Positions 1 to 7,011 of a stretch of 64,000 nucleotides of DNA are shown piece after piece. The stretch is from contig NZ_JHWJ01000002.1 of NCBI RefSeq assembly GCF_000687555.1, positions 372,001 through 436,000 on the forward strand. Reading direction: 5' to 3'. Both the position numbers and the translations under genes were made by a program. Source of the stretch: [Clostridium] aerotolerans DSM 5434 (lineage in GTDB: Bacteria > Bacillota > Clostridia > Lachnospirales > Lachnospiraceae). The notes under the pieces are model-generated. The model was given only the letters and a program-made list of their open reading frames with translations. It was not told the origin of the DNA and ran no database searches. The stretch's first letter is position 1. Each line of letters begins with the position of its first letter.

Positions 1-1046
1 CCAAACAACTTAGTTCCAGCAATATTTCTACTTACCGGATCATCCATGGTATTTAGAGCATTTACCGTTTCCAAAAATGCCTGTTTGGCAGCTTCTCCTC
101 CACTGCCGAATGCATCTGTCATCCTTCCTGCATCAAGTCCCAGAGCAGCAAACCCCTCAGATGCATCTTTTCCTCCGCTGACAGCCTTCTTTGAAAACTC
201 GTTGACTGCATTGCCTAATGAACTGATGGAAACATTGCCGTTTTGTGCCCCGTTCACCAGCATATTAAACATTTCCTGCCCGCCAATTCCAAGAGACTTA
301 AATTTGTCACTGCTGGCATTTATGGTTTCCAGTAAATCCCCATTTTTATTGAGCCCTGCCTGGGTCGCCTGTATGATTAAATCAAATGCTTCCGCTCCCT
401 GAAGTCCAAATTGCTGCTGTAGTGTTCCTGCTGACTTAATACTATCTGTCAGACCATAGCCAAAGGTGTCCTGTAAAAGCAGACCTGCCCGGGTAACTGA
501 TTCCAAGCCATCACCTGTCAGCCCCGTTAACTGATTTACAGCTGACAGACTTTGTGCTGCCTCCTGAGGACTTTTGCTCATATTATCAGCAAATAGACTT
601 TTGGTGCTTTCTTTCGTAAGTTCAAGATCCTGGCCCTTCATTCCCGTTTGTGCCTGTATGATATTACCAGAAGTATTTATACTATCTGCCCGAGATAAAA
701 TATCCAGCGGATTATGATCAATTCCCATTTTATCCAGTCCACCCATAAAGCTTTTCCAGACTTCTTTAAGTTTTTTTATTTTTTTCTCATTTTCATCTGT
801 AGCTTTATTTAAATCATTCTGTTTTTGTTCAACACCAGCCACTGTATCCGTTATTTCTCTATACTCGCCATCTATAATATCAAGTTTTCTTCCCATGTTT
901 TCAAAAGATGAAACATTAACGGCCAAGGTATTTAATCTCTGAAAATTCATAAGAGACGTTGTCGTCTTCTTAATTGAATCATCTATTACACTTAAAGCGG
1001 TACTCATTCCATCATAGATGGCAAGAGAATATTCCACTGAAGCCAA
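1..1046 (-). CDS. Phage-type tail tape measure protein, N-terminal part (truncated by window edge)
   Basis: This reading frame runs off the window start, so only the first 348 or so residues are visible. I choose the TTG at 1046 because AAAGGAGGAG lies just upstream and no better start fits. The N-terminal part contains a heptad-rich coiled coil (about residues 45-85). It is followed by the Gln/Ser/Ala/Gly-rich helical region with repeated TMP-like motifs (AVNQLTGLTGDG, ALGLDAGRMTDAFG) typical of TMP repeat and phage tail tape measure proteins. The product would set tail length in the contractile tail built by the neighbouring sheath and tube genes. It lies directly downstream of the frameshifting chaperone, the normal tail-operon order. 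Identity as a tape measure is confident; total length is unknown. Confidence 0.85.
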   Translation of the reverse strand, partial: MASVEYSLAIYDGMSTALSVIDDSIKKTTTSLMNFQRLNTLAVNVSSFENMGRKLDIIDGEYREITDTVAGVEQKQNDLNKATDENEKKIKKLKEVWKSFMGGLDKMGIDHNPLDILSRADSINTSGNIIQAQTGMKGQDLELTKESTKSLFADNMSKSPQEAAQSLSAVNQLTGLTGDGLESVTRAGLLLQDTFGYGLTDSIKSAGTLQQQFGLQGAEAFDLIIQATQAGLNKNGDLLETINASSDKFKSLGIGGQEMFNMLVNGAQNGNVSISSLGNAVNEFSKKAVSGGKDASEGFAALGLDAGRMTDAFGSGGEAAKQAFLETVNALNTMDDPVSRNIAGTKLF

Positions 1047-1105
1047 ACCTATCTCCTCCTTTCCTATTATGATAGGAAGAACGTCCCCATAGACGTTCTT
1101 CCTTG

Positions 1106-1273
1106 TTACCTGTATTTACCTGCCTTTGCCTTATCCGCTTCTTTCTTATCATGCTCAAGCTTTAACTGCACCGCTGCAATGACAAAAGCACGTTCATACC
1201 GGTCAAGACTCAAAAACTCGTGAGGCCATTTGTGGATTTTATGAAGGCAATAGTAGGCTACATTGGCCTCCAT
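1106..1273 (-). CDS. Tail assembly chaperone, frameshift (T) domain, 55 aa
   Basis: This small frame follows the XkdN-like gene and precedes the tape measure. It could start on its own at the ATG at 1273 (AAGGAGGCGAT upstream). It is also exactly in the -1 frame of the upstream gene, entered through the AAAAAAC heptamer at 1291-1297, with no stop between the slip site and this frame. In tailed phages the G/T chaperones are classically made this way: the short product and a -1 extended product wrap the tape measure during tail assembly. The content (a short helical peptide rich in Lys and Glu) fits that role. Whether it is made separately, as a fusion or both is inference. Confidence 0.7.
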   Translation of the reverse strand: MEANVAYYCLHKIHKWPHEFLSLDRYERAFVIAAVQLKLEHDKKEADKAKAGKYR

Positions 1274-1287
1274 ATCGCCTCCTTCAA

Positions 1288-1716
1288 TTAGTTTTTTGCT
1301 TCTTCTACCTGCTCTTCCATGGTGCTGTCAAAGCCGTTGACCTGCTGGATCTTCTCCAGATAGCCAGCGTACTCCCCGGCTGTCAGCATAGCCTTTAACA
1401 GCGCATCAGCGCCCATGACGTGGTAAGAATCCTGTAATGCTTTATCATTTAAATTTGGATAAACGGTACATTCTGACGCCAGCTTTCCAAGATATAAGTT
1501 AAAGTCCGTTTCCTGAGTGTACTGGCCCTTTTTGCCGGATACTGGAACTCTTTTTGTACATTCTTTTCTTAAATCCTCATCTTCCTTAGAGGTAATGGCC
1601 TTGATTTCCCATTCTACCGGCTTTTTATCCGCTCCCAGGAAACGTTTGGATGCCACATATTTTTCACGATCTGCCTTTACTGCATTCTGACTTAAAAAAC
1701 AACTTAAATCTCCCAT
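1288..1716 (-). CDS. xkdN: XkdN-like tail assembly chaperone
   Basis: A 142-aa protein that resembles the XkdN-like family of PBSX-type contractile tails, by length and by its position between the tube protein and the tape measure. Such proteins act as chaperones for the tape measure and are not part of the finished tail. The start ATG at 1716 has GGAGAG upstream. The last codons before the stop contain six A residues followed by C (GCA AAA AAC TAA), a canonical -1 slippery heptamer, so a fraction of ribosomes should continue into the 1106-1273 frame. It is co-transcribed with the tube gene (21 bp gap). Confidence 0.8.
   Translation of the reverse strand: MGDLSCFLSQNAVKADREKYVASKRFLGADKKPVEWEIKAITSKEDEDLRKECTKRVPVSGKKGQYTQETDFNLYLGKLASECTVYPNLNDKALQDSYHVMGADALLKAMLTAGEYAGYLEKIQQVNGFDSTMEEQVEEAKN
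1291..1297 (-). promoter_or_regulatory. Programmed -1 ribosomal frameshift heptamer AAAAAAC
   Basis: On the minus strand the sequence reads A AAA AAC immediately before the TAA of the XkdN-like gene. A -1 slip leads through the next frame without a stop into the 55-aa downstream frame and on to its TAA at 1106. This is the arrangement known for tail assembly chaperones of many tailed phages. The frame relation was checked by hand; the efficiency is not known. Confidence 0.75.
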
Positions 1717-1737
1717 AACTTTACTCTCCTTTTATTC

Positions 1738-2211
1738 TTACTGCATTCCTGCGATTTTTCCAAAACGTTCTGGCATTTCCCAGCTTTCGAAGGTGAACTC
1801 AAACTCGTCTTCCAGGTATTCGCCGGTAGCGTCAAATTTAGTTAAAAGGCCACCATTTAAGTTACAATCCTTTAAAATAATGGTCTGTCTGCCTACGCTG
1901 GAGGTCGGATCTTCATTGGTCACCTGGATATCAAAATAGACATCCTTGCCAGACTGCTGATACTTGTACAAAATATCACGGAAAATGCTGGTGTTATAAT
2001 GGAAGGTAGCGGAGCCAGTCCCCTTCATTCCAACCGTTTTGTTTCCTTTCATGGCTCGTCCTAAAATCGGGATTTCGGATTTTACCTTTTCAATTTTTGC
2101 CTCCAGCTTTAATGCCTGCATAAAATTGTAACGCTCATTTTCAATTGTGATAAAACATTCTGCTTTCGCTGCGCTGATTGCGTCCCATGCGTTCATTGTA
2201 ATATTGCTCAT
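1738..2211 (-). CDS. xkdM: Contractile tail tube protein (XkdM-like)
   Basis: A 157-aa protein matching the tail tube (core) proteins of PBSX-type elements. It has the N-terminal MNAWDAISAAKAE segment, the GRAMKGNKTVGMKGTGSATFHYNTS loop region (typical of XkdM) and a beta-rich C-terminus ending in an E-F-T-F-E-S-W strand. It would form the inner tube that the sheath drives through the target envelope. It sits between the sheath gene (upstream) and the chaperone (downstream), the standard order. The start ATG at 2211 follows a GGGGGTAATGG-type ribosome site. Confidence is high. Confidence 0.88.
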   Translation of the reverse strand: MSNITMNAWDAISAAKAECFITIENERYNFMQALKLEAKIEKVKSEIPILGRAMKGNKTVGMKGTGSATFHYNTSIFRDILYKYQQSGKDVYFDIQVTNEDPTSSVGRQTIILKDCNLNGGLLTKFDATGEYLEDEFEFTFESWEMPERFGKIAGMQ

Positions 2212-2228
2212 AATCCATTACCCCCTTC

Positions 2229-3527
2229 TTAAGATACAACGACTGTCATATATAAAATGCTCATACAGTTAACCGGCTGAACCGGGAAATTAACAACAAC
2301 GGAACGTCTGCCTTCTCCCTTTTCCACGGTAATCGCTTCTGAATCAAGAGCCTCAATAGCCCGTAAGACCGCCAACTGTTTTCCGTATGTAACAATATCA
2401 TTCCAAAGACTTACCCTGCCTGCTGCATCATTGGAGATTTTTCCAAGATAGCGGGTATTAAATAAGGAAGCAATGTCATTTCCAATCTGGTCCAGAATTC
2501 TGATGGTCTGGTTATTGGAGAAATCCTCTCCCTTTTCCGCAGTATAGGTAACCAGGGTATTCACATCAGTGAGAACTCTGATATCCGTTCCGACTCTGTG
2601 GAAAAGGAATTTACCTTCCTTCATACCACCTGCAAGCTGAGTCTGTGTATAAGGAACCTTTACGCTGTACTCACCGTCATAGATTCTGTTCTCATTGGTT
2701 TTGTTGATTTCACAGGCAGCTTCTGCACCTGTTACCCAGTAGACAAGCCCAGAGGCAGATTCCTCTGTTTCATTTTCCACGGAAATGATTCCTTCATGAT
2801 CCGCCTTTGCATATTGATGTAACACAGTCTGGAATTTAATACCTGCTTCATCTCTCAGACGTTTTGTAAATGCTGCAAACAGTGCTTTTACTTTATCATC
2901 GGTCGATGGGCAGCAAAGAACCTGGAAGGAAGTGCTTTCAATCGTTTCAAGAAATGCTGCGTAATCTTCCCCTGTTACATTGCTTCCATTGGTGCCTCCA
3001 ACAAATGCACTGCCGGCTGTCTCGGCAAGAGACGCTTCCTTTTTAAAGGTGATATAGGAATTGTCCTTTAATTCAGATGCGGTTAATACGGTCTGGGAAT
3101 CTACCTCTCTGCCGTCAAATAATGTTTTCACATCAAATTTCTTTCCGTCATCTACATTCTTTGCAATGACAGTCATAAGGCTGTTGCCCCGTTCTCCCGA
3201 ATATTTAGCTGTACCATAGTCATTGGAACCATAGGCGCCGCCATTTAAACGATAGAAGATACCTTTAGTCATATTTCTGAAAAGCTCTCTGATTGGAAGC
3301 ATGGCTTCATCATCTGAGGAAAAACCAAAGATCTCCTTTGCGTTCTTCTGGAATTCTTCTGAGGTCACCTCAAATACCTGTTTTTCCGGTCCCCAGGAAA
3401 GAATCATGGGAATCGCTGCTACTCCTCTGTTTCCTAAAGATGCTCTGGCTGAAACGCTGTTTACGAAATTGATATACGCACCTGGAAACACCTTATTCTG
3501 AACTGTAAAATTTCCTCCACCTAACAT
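2229..3527 (-). CDS. xkdK: Contractile tail sheath protein (XkdK-like)
   Basis: A 432-aa protein of the phage tail sheath family, close to XkdK of PBSX and the diffocin sheaths. It begins with a glycine-rich N-terminus (LGGGNF) and contains the ARASLGNRGVAAIPM segment common to clostridial sheaths. Its C-terminal domain (about residues 340-432) has the usual DQIGNDIASLFN helix and a final strand with the V-N-F-P-V-Q-P-V-N motif. The protein polymerises around the tube and contracts. Its presence shows that this module encodes a contractile (R-type or myovirus-like) tail. It overlaps the small upstream gene by 7 bp, so translation is coupled. Confidence 0.92.
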   Translation of the reverse strand: MLGGGNFTVQNKVFPGAYINFVNSVSARASLGNRGVAAIPMILSWGPEKQVFEVTSEEFQKNAKEIFGFSSDDEAMLPIRELFRNMTKGIFYRLNGGAYGSNDYGTAKYSGERGNSLMTVIAKNVDDGKKFDVKTLFDGREVDSQTVLTASELKDNSYITFKKEASLAETAGSAFVGGTNGSNVTGEDYAAFLETIESTSFQVLCCPSTDDKVKALFAAFTKRLRDEAGIKFQTVLHQYAKADHEGIISVENETEESASGLVYWVTGAEAACEINKTNENRIYDGEYSVKVPYTQTQLAGGMKEGKFLFHRVGTDIRVLTDVNTLVTYTAEKGEDFSNNQTIRILDQIGNDIASLFNTRYLGKISNDAAGRVSLWNDIVTYGKQLAVLRAIEALDSEAITVEKGEGRRSVVVNFPVQPVNCMSILYMTVVVS

Positions 3528-3718
3528 ACTTTCACCCTTCCTTTCATAAATCGATTCATAATCTCATCTGCTTCTGACAGGGAGTATAGCTTCCCATCTT
3601 CCAGCAGAGCGCATAAAAGATCACTTTGATTGCAATACCGTTCGGAGCAGACCAACTGTTTTTTGGTATAACGTTCGCTGGCTGTCTGATTTGTTACTTT
3701 TACTTCTTTCTTTGCCAA
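3521..3718 (-). CDS. Small phage protein upstream of sheath (65 aa)
   Basis: A 65-aa basic protein (MAKKEVKVTNQTASERYTK...) with no domain I can name beyond its place. Small proteins of this size and position, between the tail-completion gene and the sheath gene, are common in PBSX-like and diffocin-like clusters. It has two Cys in the middle (QLVCSERYCNQ), which might bind a metal but form no clear zinc knuckle. The end overlaps the start of the sheath gene, supporting co-expression. Function unknown. Confidence 0.6.
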   Translation of the reverse strand: MAKKEVKVTNQTASERYTKKQLVCSERYCNQSDLLCALLEDGKLYSLSEADEIMNRFMKGRVKVC

Positions 3719-3731
3719 AACTGCACCTCTT

Positions 3732-4172
3732 TCAATTTAGTTCTATGTCTTCCATGGATTCTTCTGCCTTGGCAGATTTTAAGACATGTATTTGATACTC
3801 TGTGAGGAAGTTTAAGTATCTTTCCTCATTTTTTGCTGTTCTCATACTTCCTCTGATTAAAGAACCGTCAGTTGTTGTTATGTATTCCAGGTTGTCCATT
3901 AATGCATCCAGCACATTGTTTCTTTCTCTGATAGCATCTCGGGACTCTTTGGGGTAATACATGATGGAAATGCTGATGTTTCGTAAATAGCGATTTCCAT
4001 TGACCGGCTTTTCTTCTGCCTGGGTGATCCTTACCTCAAAATAAGGACCGATCTCCCCCTCCCCCAAGGGGTCTGCTGAGACTTTTGTTTCTGGGAATAA
4101 GTCACCAAGCTTTTTCATAACTGCATCCAAAATTTCGTTATACACGTATGCCCTCCTTTGCCATGCTGCCAC
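3732..4172 (-). CDS. Putative tail completion / minor tail protein (DUF6838-like, XkdI position)
   Basis: A 146-aa protein with the pattern of small phage tail-terminator or neck proteins. It has an N-terminal helix (NEILDAVMKKLGDLFPE), a conserved central strand pair (GPYFEVRITQ...RYLRNISISIMYYP) and a C-terminal strand region (LNFLTEYQIHV). In PBSX-type clusters proteins of this sort lie just before the sheath gene and cap the tail end. Here it is the first tail gene after the regulators, which means that no portal, capsid or head-completion gene lies between. Start ATG at 4172 by length and the AAAGGAGGG upstream. Confidence 0.65.
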   Translation of the reverse strand: MAAWQRRAYVYNEILDAVMKKLGDLFPETKVSADPLGEGEIGPYFEVRITQAEEKPVNGNRYLRNISISIMYYPKESRDAIRERNNVLDALMDNLEYITTTDGSLIRGSMRTAKNEERYLNFLTEYQIHVLKSAKAEESMEDIELN

Positions 4173-4209
4173 TTGTTATTCGGGCCTTTTGTTCTCCATC
4201 TTCTTAACT

Positions 4210-4440
4210 TTATGTAGTCTTATTGTCTACATCGTCAGTAAAAAAAATTTCCTCTTTCTTTTTCAACGACGTAATCTTAAGAAGCTGGCACAAGCTTTTA
4301 ATTTCTCCGGCCTTAAATTGGCTTTCATTGTTCATCTTTCGATGAAAACCATAGCTGGATAACCCCAGCTCCGCTGCTATCCACCCTTTTTTCAGACCGG
4401 ACCGTTTGATTTCTTCTTTCAGCCGAACCGTATCCGTCAT
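4210..4440 (-). CDS. Cro-like helix-turn-helix protein (76 aa)
   Basis: A 76-aa protein with a single helix-turn-helix (about residues 10-40; WIAAELGLSSYGFHRKMN looks like the scanning and recognition helices) and an acidic C-terminus. It is the first gene on the minus strand, divergent from the XRE repressor at 4577, in the classical CI/Cro layout. It is probably an early regulator that gates the tail genes behind it. The last codons overlap a 19-bp dyad (4213-4231) that matches an operator in the divergent promoter region, so the same repressor may also act between this gene and the tail operon. Confidence 0.7.
   Translation of the reverse strand: MTDTVRLKEEIKRSGLKKGWIAAELGLSSYGFHRKMNNESQFKAGEIKSLCQLLKITSLKKKEEIFFTDDVDNKTT
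4213..4231. promoter_or_regulatory. Operator-like dyad TGTAG-N9-CTACA, copy 1
   Basis: A 19-bp imperfect palindrome, TGTAGTCTTATTGTCTACA, at the 3' end of the Cro-like gene and just ahead of the tail genes. It agrees with the copy at 4457-4475 at 16 of 19 positions. It is the likely binding site of the adjacent XRE repressor or Cro-like protein (inference). Confidence 0.55.
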
Positions 4441-4456
4441 ACCTGCCCTCCCTTGC

Positions 4457-4475
4457 TGTAGTCATTTCGTCTACA
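4457..4475. promoter_or_regulatory. Operator-like dyad TGTAG-N9-CTACA, copy 2
   Basis: A 19-bp dyad, TGTAGTCATTTCGTCTACA, lies between the -10 of the leftward promoter (4481-4486) and the Cro-like start. A bound repressor here would block leftward transcription. A further half-site (CTACA inside TCTACAATG, 4539-4547) falls in the spacer of the rightward promoter, fitting autoregulation. Confidence 0.6.
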
Positions 4476-4480
4476 TTGTT

Positions 4481-4509
4481 ATAATACTCCTATGTTTCAC
4501 TTTTGTCAA
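4481..4509 (-). promoter_or_regulatory. Leftward sigma-A promoter of the tail/Cro-like operon
   Basis: On the minus strand there is a perfect TTGACA (-35, 4504-4509), a 17-bp spacer and TATTAT (-10, 4481-4486). The Cro-like gene starts about 40 bp downstream. The operator dyad at 4457-4475 lies directly after the -10. Confidence 0.75.
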
Positions 4510-4527
4510 CAGTGTTTCATAAATTTG

Positions 4528-4556
4528 TTGAACTTTTATCTACAATGTGGTATAAT
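4528..4556 (+). promoter_or_regulatory. Rightward sigma-A promoter of the repressor
   Basis: TTGAAC (4528-4533), 17-bp spacer, TATAAT (4551-4556). The XRE repressor ATG is at 4577 with GGAGGTG in front, so the leader is very short. A TCTACAATG half-operator lies in the spacer. Confidence 0.75.
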
Positions 4557-4576
4557 ATCATTATGGAGGTGATCCT

Positions 4577-5059
4577 ATGGAAATAGGTCAGATCATTAAA
4601 CGGAGGCGCGAGGAGCTTGGCATTTCCCAGGAGGAACTGGCGTTAAAGGCAGGCTACAAATCCCGCTCTTCCATTAATAAAATCGAGGTCGACGGCCGGG
4701 GTCTTCCCCAGTCAAAGATAGAAGCGATTGCAAAAGCATTAAAGACCACCCCCACTTATTTAATGGGCTGGGAGAATGATACTGCTTCTGCGTTCGATTA
4801 TGTCAATAACTGTTTTGGTACCGATGCCGGTGAGATGTTACAGAATTTCAACCGCATGAATGAAAAGGGTCAAAAAGAAGCGTTAAAGCGTGTCAGGGAA
4901 ATGGTACACATACCTGAATACATCAAAGAGCCAAGTAATATAAGAACCATTAGTCCTAAGGACAAGTCTTATCTTTTACCCGTGGCCTCTCATGAAAGAA
5001 CGGACATAGAAGTGACCGAAGACATGAAGAGACACGATGATGCATTTTTTGATGAATAA
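4577..5059 (+). CDS. XRE-family repressor of the tailocin-like module
   Basis: A 160-aa protein with an N-terminal HTH_3 domain (residues 1-65; SQEELALKAGYKSRSSINKIE is the HTH core) ending in the T-Y-L-M-G-W signature typical of phage CI-like repressors. The C-terminal part (about 70-160) shows no LexA/CI-type S24 autoprotease. Its release may therefore depend on the ImmA-like protein encoded 25 bp downstream, as in ICEBs1 ImmR/ImmA (family knowledge; inference here). It is transcribed divergently from the Cro-like and tail genes and probably binds the two 19-bp dyads. Confidence 0.82.
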   Translation: MEIGQIIKRRREELGISQEELALKAGYKSRSSINKIEVDGRGLPQSKIEAIAKALKTTPTYLMGWENDTASAFDYVNNCFGTDAGEMLQNFNRMNEKGQKEALKRVREMVHIPEYIKEPSNIRTISPKDKSYLLPVASHERTDIEVTEDMKRHDDAFFDE

Positions 5060-5084
5060 AATTAACTCGCTGGGGTGATTTATT

Positions 5085-5540
5085 TTGAATTATGAAGCAT
5101 TGATTGAAGAAGCTGAATTAGTTGGAATTACGATTAAAGAAAGGCCGCTAAAGGCCAATGATGGCCGGATCATGGGGGAGAAAATCCTGATCCGGCAGAA
5201 TATGCCGGACTGCAAAAAGGCCTGCGTCCTGGCAGAGGAACTTGGACATTATTACACCACCGTAGGAGATATTTCAGATCAGTCTGAAGTTTCCAATCAG
5301 AAGCAGGAACGAACTGCAAGACTTTGGGCCTATAATAAGATGATTACTTTAGACAAACTGGTAGCGGCTAAGGATGCGGGATGCCGAAATGGTTATGAGA
5401 TTGCAGAATATTTAGATGTAACCGAAGATTTTTTATATGAAGCCATTCATTGCTACCAGGCAAAGTACGGCAAGGGGTTCCAAAAGGACGATTACCTGAT
5501 TCTTTTTGAACCATTTAATATTTATAAGTTAATGGATTGA
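5085..5540 (+). CDS. ImmA/IrrE-family metallopeptidase-like protein
   Basis: A 151-aa protein of the ImmA/IrrE type. The motif region reads L-A-E-E-L-G-H-Y-Y (about residues 47-55), where family members usually have HExxH. The first His is replaced by Glu, a variant I associate with prophage members, so zinc binding may be altered. The conserved ERTARLWAYNKM and DVTEDFLYEAI segments are typical. Start is TTG at 5085 after GGGGTGA. As the repressor's operon partner it probably relieves repression on a stress signal (by analogy to ICEBs1). An inactive or altered metal site is possible. Confidence 0.75.
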   Translation: MNYEALIEEAELVGITIKERPLKANDGRIMGEKILIRQNMPDCKKACVLAEELGHYYTTVGDISDQSEVSNQKQERTARLWAYNKMITLDKLVAAKDAGCRNGYEIAEYLDVTEDFLYEAIHCYQAKYGKGFQKDDYLILFEPFNIYKLMD

Positions 5541-5599
5541 GGCATGTTCTCTCTCCTCACAGGGTTTCGCTACATATACTATCCCGAGGTGATGTCTTT

Positions 5600-5800
5600 A
5601 TGCAGTCCTGTGAACTTGTCTTGTTCATATCCTCTTTGGCGTGTTGTATTGCCAAAGACAAGACCGATGAGGAAATCGCACTGCTGAGCTGCATTTTTTC
5701 ACAGCTTGGTGACACCCTGGGAACAATCTCCGCGCAGGAAGCTTTATGCTGCAATGATGATGATGACGATGATGACGATCCTTGCTGTTGTGAAGATTAA
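5600..5800 (+). CDS. DUF6774-like small protein with Asp8/Cys tail
   Basis: A 66-aa protein starting at ATG 5600, chosen over the upstream in-frame Met because GAGGTGATG lies just before it. Residues 1-48 form two amphipathic helices of the DUF6774 type (S-C-E-L..., E-I-A-L-L-S-C-I-F-S-Q-L-G-D-T-L). The C-terminus is a run of eight Asp followed by P-C-C-C-E-D, plus a C-C-N before it, eight Cys in all. Such proteins are frequent in Lachnospiraceae near prophage regulators; function unknown. The acidic-Cys tail suggests metal binding (inference). The following 5801-5996 shows no gene that I can support. Confidence 0.6.
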   Translation: MQSCELVLFISSLACCIAKDKTDEEIALLSCIFSQLGDTLGTISAQEALCCNDDDDDDDDPCCCED

Positions 5801-5996
5801 GACTAGAGGCTTGTGTCGATAAGAACACGCCTGAAAAGCAGCTGTTACAAAACAAATTGTGATAGCAATGAATACTTAAATATAATACCACCGACACGAA
5901 AATACGCCTTGAAGCGGAACTTTAAAGTAGTATGCTCCCAATCAAAAGAGCACTACATACCTAAGACCAATCAAGACGTATTTTTTGTGAACTTCT

Positions 5997-6968
5997 TTAA
6001 TATTTACTGGTAATCAAAAGCTCCACTGCCATTCGATCTCCCAAACGTCCGGTTTTTACCGATTCTTCCGCGTCCACGCAAAGATCAACATAGGAAAGAA
6101 TCGCCTCCTTGGAAAATGATCTTGCCTGGGGCATCAGCTTTCCTGCGGCAAAGGGAGGAATCTTAAGCTTGGAGGCAATACCGGCTTTATCAAGCCCTTT
6201 TCCCATCAGCTCCTTTACCTGTAATAACTGATTAAACTGTCTTGCGATGAGAAACAGGATCCTCATCGGAGGCTCCTTTAAGGTCAGCAGATCCTCATAT
6301 AAATCCATGGCTTTTCTTGTCTGTCTGTTTACGATGGCAGCTACCATATCAAAAATCTTATTGGTGACCCGCTCGGTACAAATCGTCTCCACATCCTGAG
6401 CCTCAATGACCTCACGGCCTAAGGTATAGCTGATCAGCTTTTCTAATTCCATCTTGATATTTTCCATATCATCTCCGGTTTTATGGAGAAACAGTTCCAT
6501 GGTATTTCCAGTGATTTTTTTCCCTTCTCTGGCAAGAATGGTGCCTGCCCATTTGGAAAGCTGGTTTAAATCCTGACGCTCCATTTCACAGGCATATCCG
6601 ATTTCCTTCACCTTTTTGAACATCTTGCTTCGCTTGTCCACCTCTGATTCCACAAATATAATACAGGTGGTTTCCGGAACCTGAGGCAGATAAGAGGACA
6701 GTTCCTCTGAAGGACTCTTAAAAAATCCGCTGTCCTCAACAAGAATCAACCGCTTATCCGCAAAAAAAGGCATGGTATCTGACAGGCTGATAAGCTCCTT
6801 CACATCAATTCCTTTTCCTTCAAACTGGTTGAAATTAACGGTATCTCCTTGTGTGATGGTAGCCTTCAGCTGATTTTTATAGCTGTTCTTTAAAAATACT
6901 TCTTCCCCATATAATAAATAAACCGGTTTAAAACGGTTTTCTTTCATATCCTGAGCTAACGTCTGCAT
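5997..6968 (-). CDS. holA: DNA polymerase III subunit delta
   Basis: A 323-aa clamp-loader delta subunit. I start it at ATG 6968 (MQTLAQDMKENRFKPVYLLYGEE), where GAGAGGATATACC gives a ribosome site; the longer frame upstream overlaps comEC and looks spurious. The N-terminal domain carries P-V-Y-L-L-Y-G-E-E (the degenerate P-loop position), the middle has CIIFVESEVDKRSK, and the C-terminal collar domain holds R-I-L-F-L-I-A-R-Q-F-N. It opens the beta clamp during loading. It follows comEC, a very common order in Firmicutes (comEC-holA-rpsT). No rpsT is seen downstream, where the tailocin-like module begins. Confidence 0.93.
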   Translation of the reverse strand: MQTLAQDMKENRFKPVYLLYGEEVFLKNSYKNQLKATITQGDTVNFNQFEGKGIDVKELISLSDTMPFFADKRLILVEDSGFFKSPSEELSSYLPQVPETTCIIFVESEVDKRSKMFKKVKEIGYACEMERQDLNQLSKWAGTILAREGKKITGNTMELFLHKTGDDMENIKMELEKLISYTLGREVIEAQDVETICTERVTNKIFDMVAAIVNRQTRKAMDLYEDLLTLKEPPMRILFLIARQFNQLLQVKELMGKGLDKAGIASKLKIPPFAAGKLMPQARSFSKEAILSYVDLCVDAEESVKTGRLGDRMAVELLITSKY

Positions 6969-7011
6969 GGTATATCCTCTCTTCTTTCCTTCTATTATTA
7001 TACCCATAGAA

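Noticed and set aside
46-402. Plus-strand frame in the tape measure region
   Set aside because: The minus-strand frame has tape-measure content and a proper start; the plus frame is its shadow.
5813-6013. 66-aa frame after the DUF6774 gene
   Set aside because: No ribosome site, Cys/Lys/Tyr-rich random-looking content, and it runs into the holA end.
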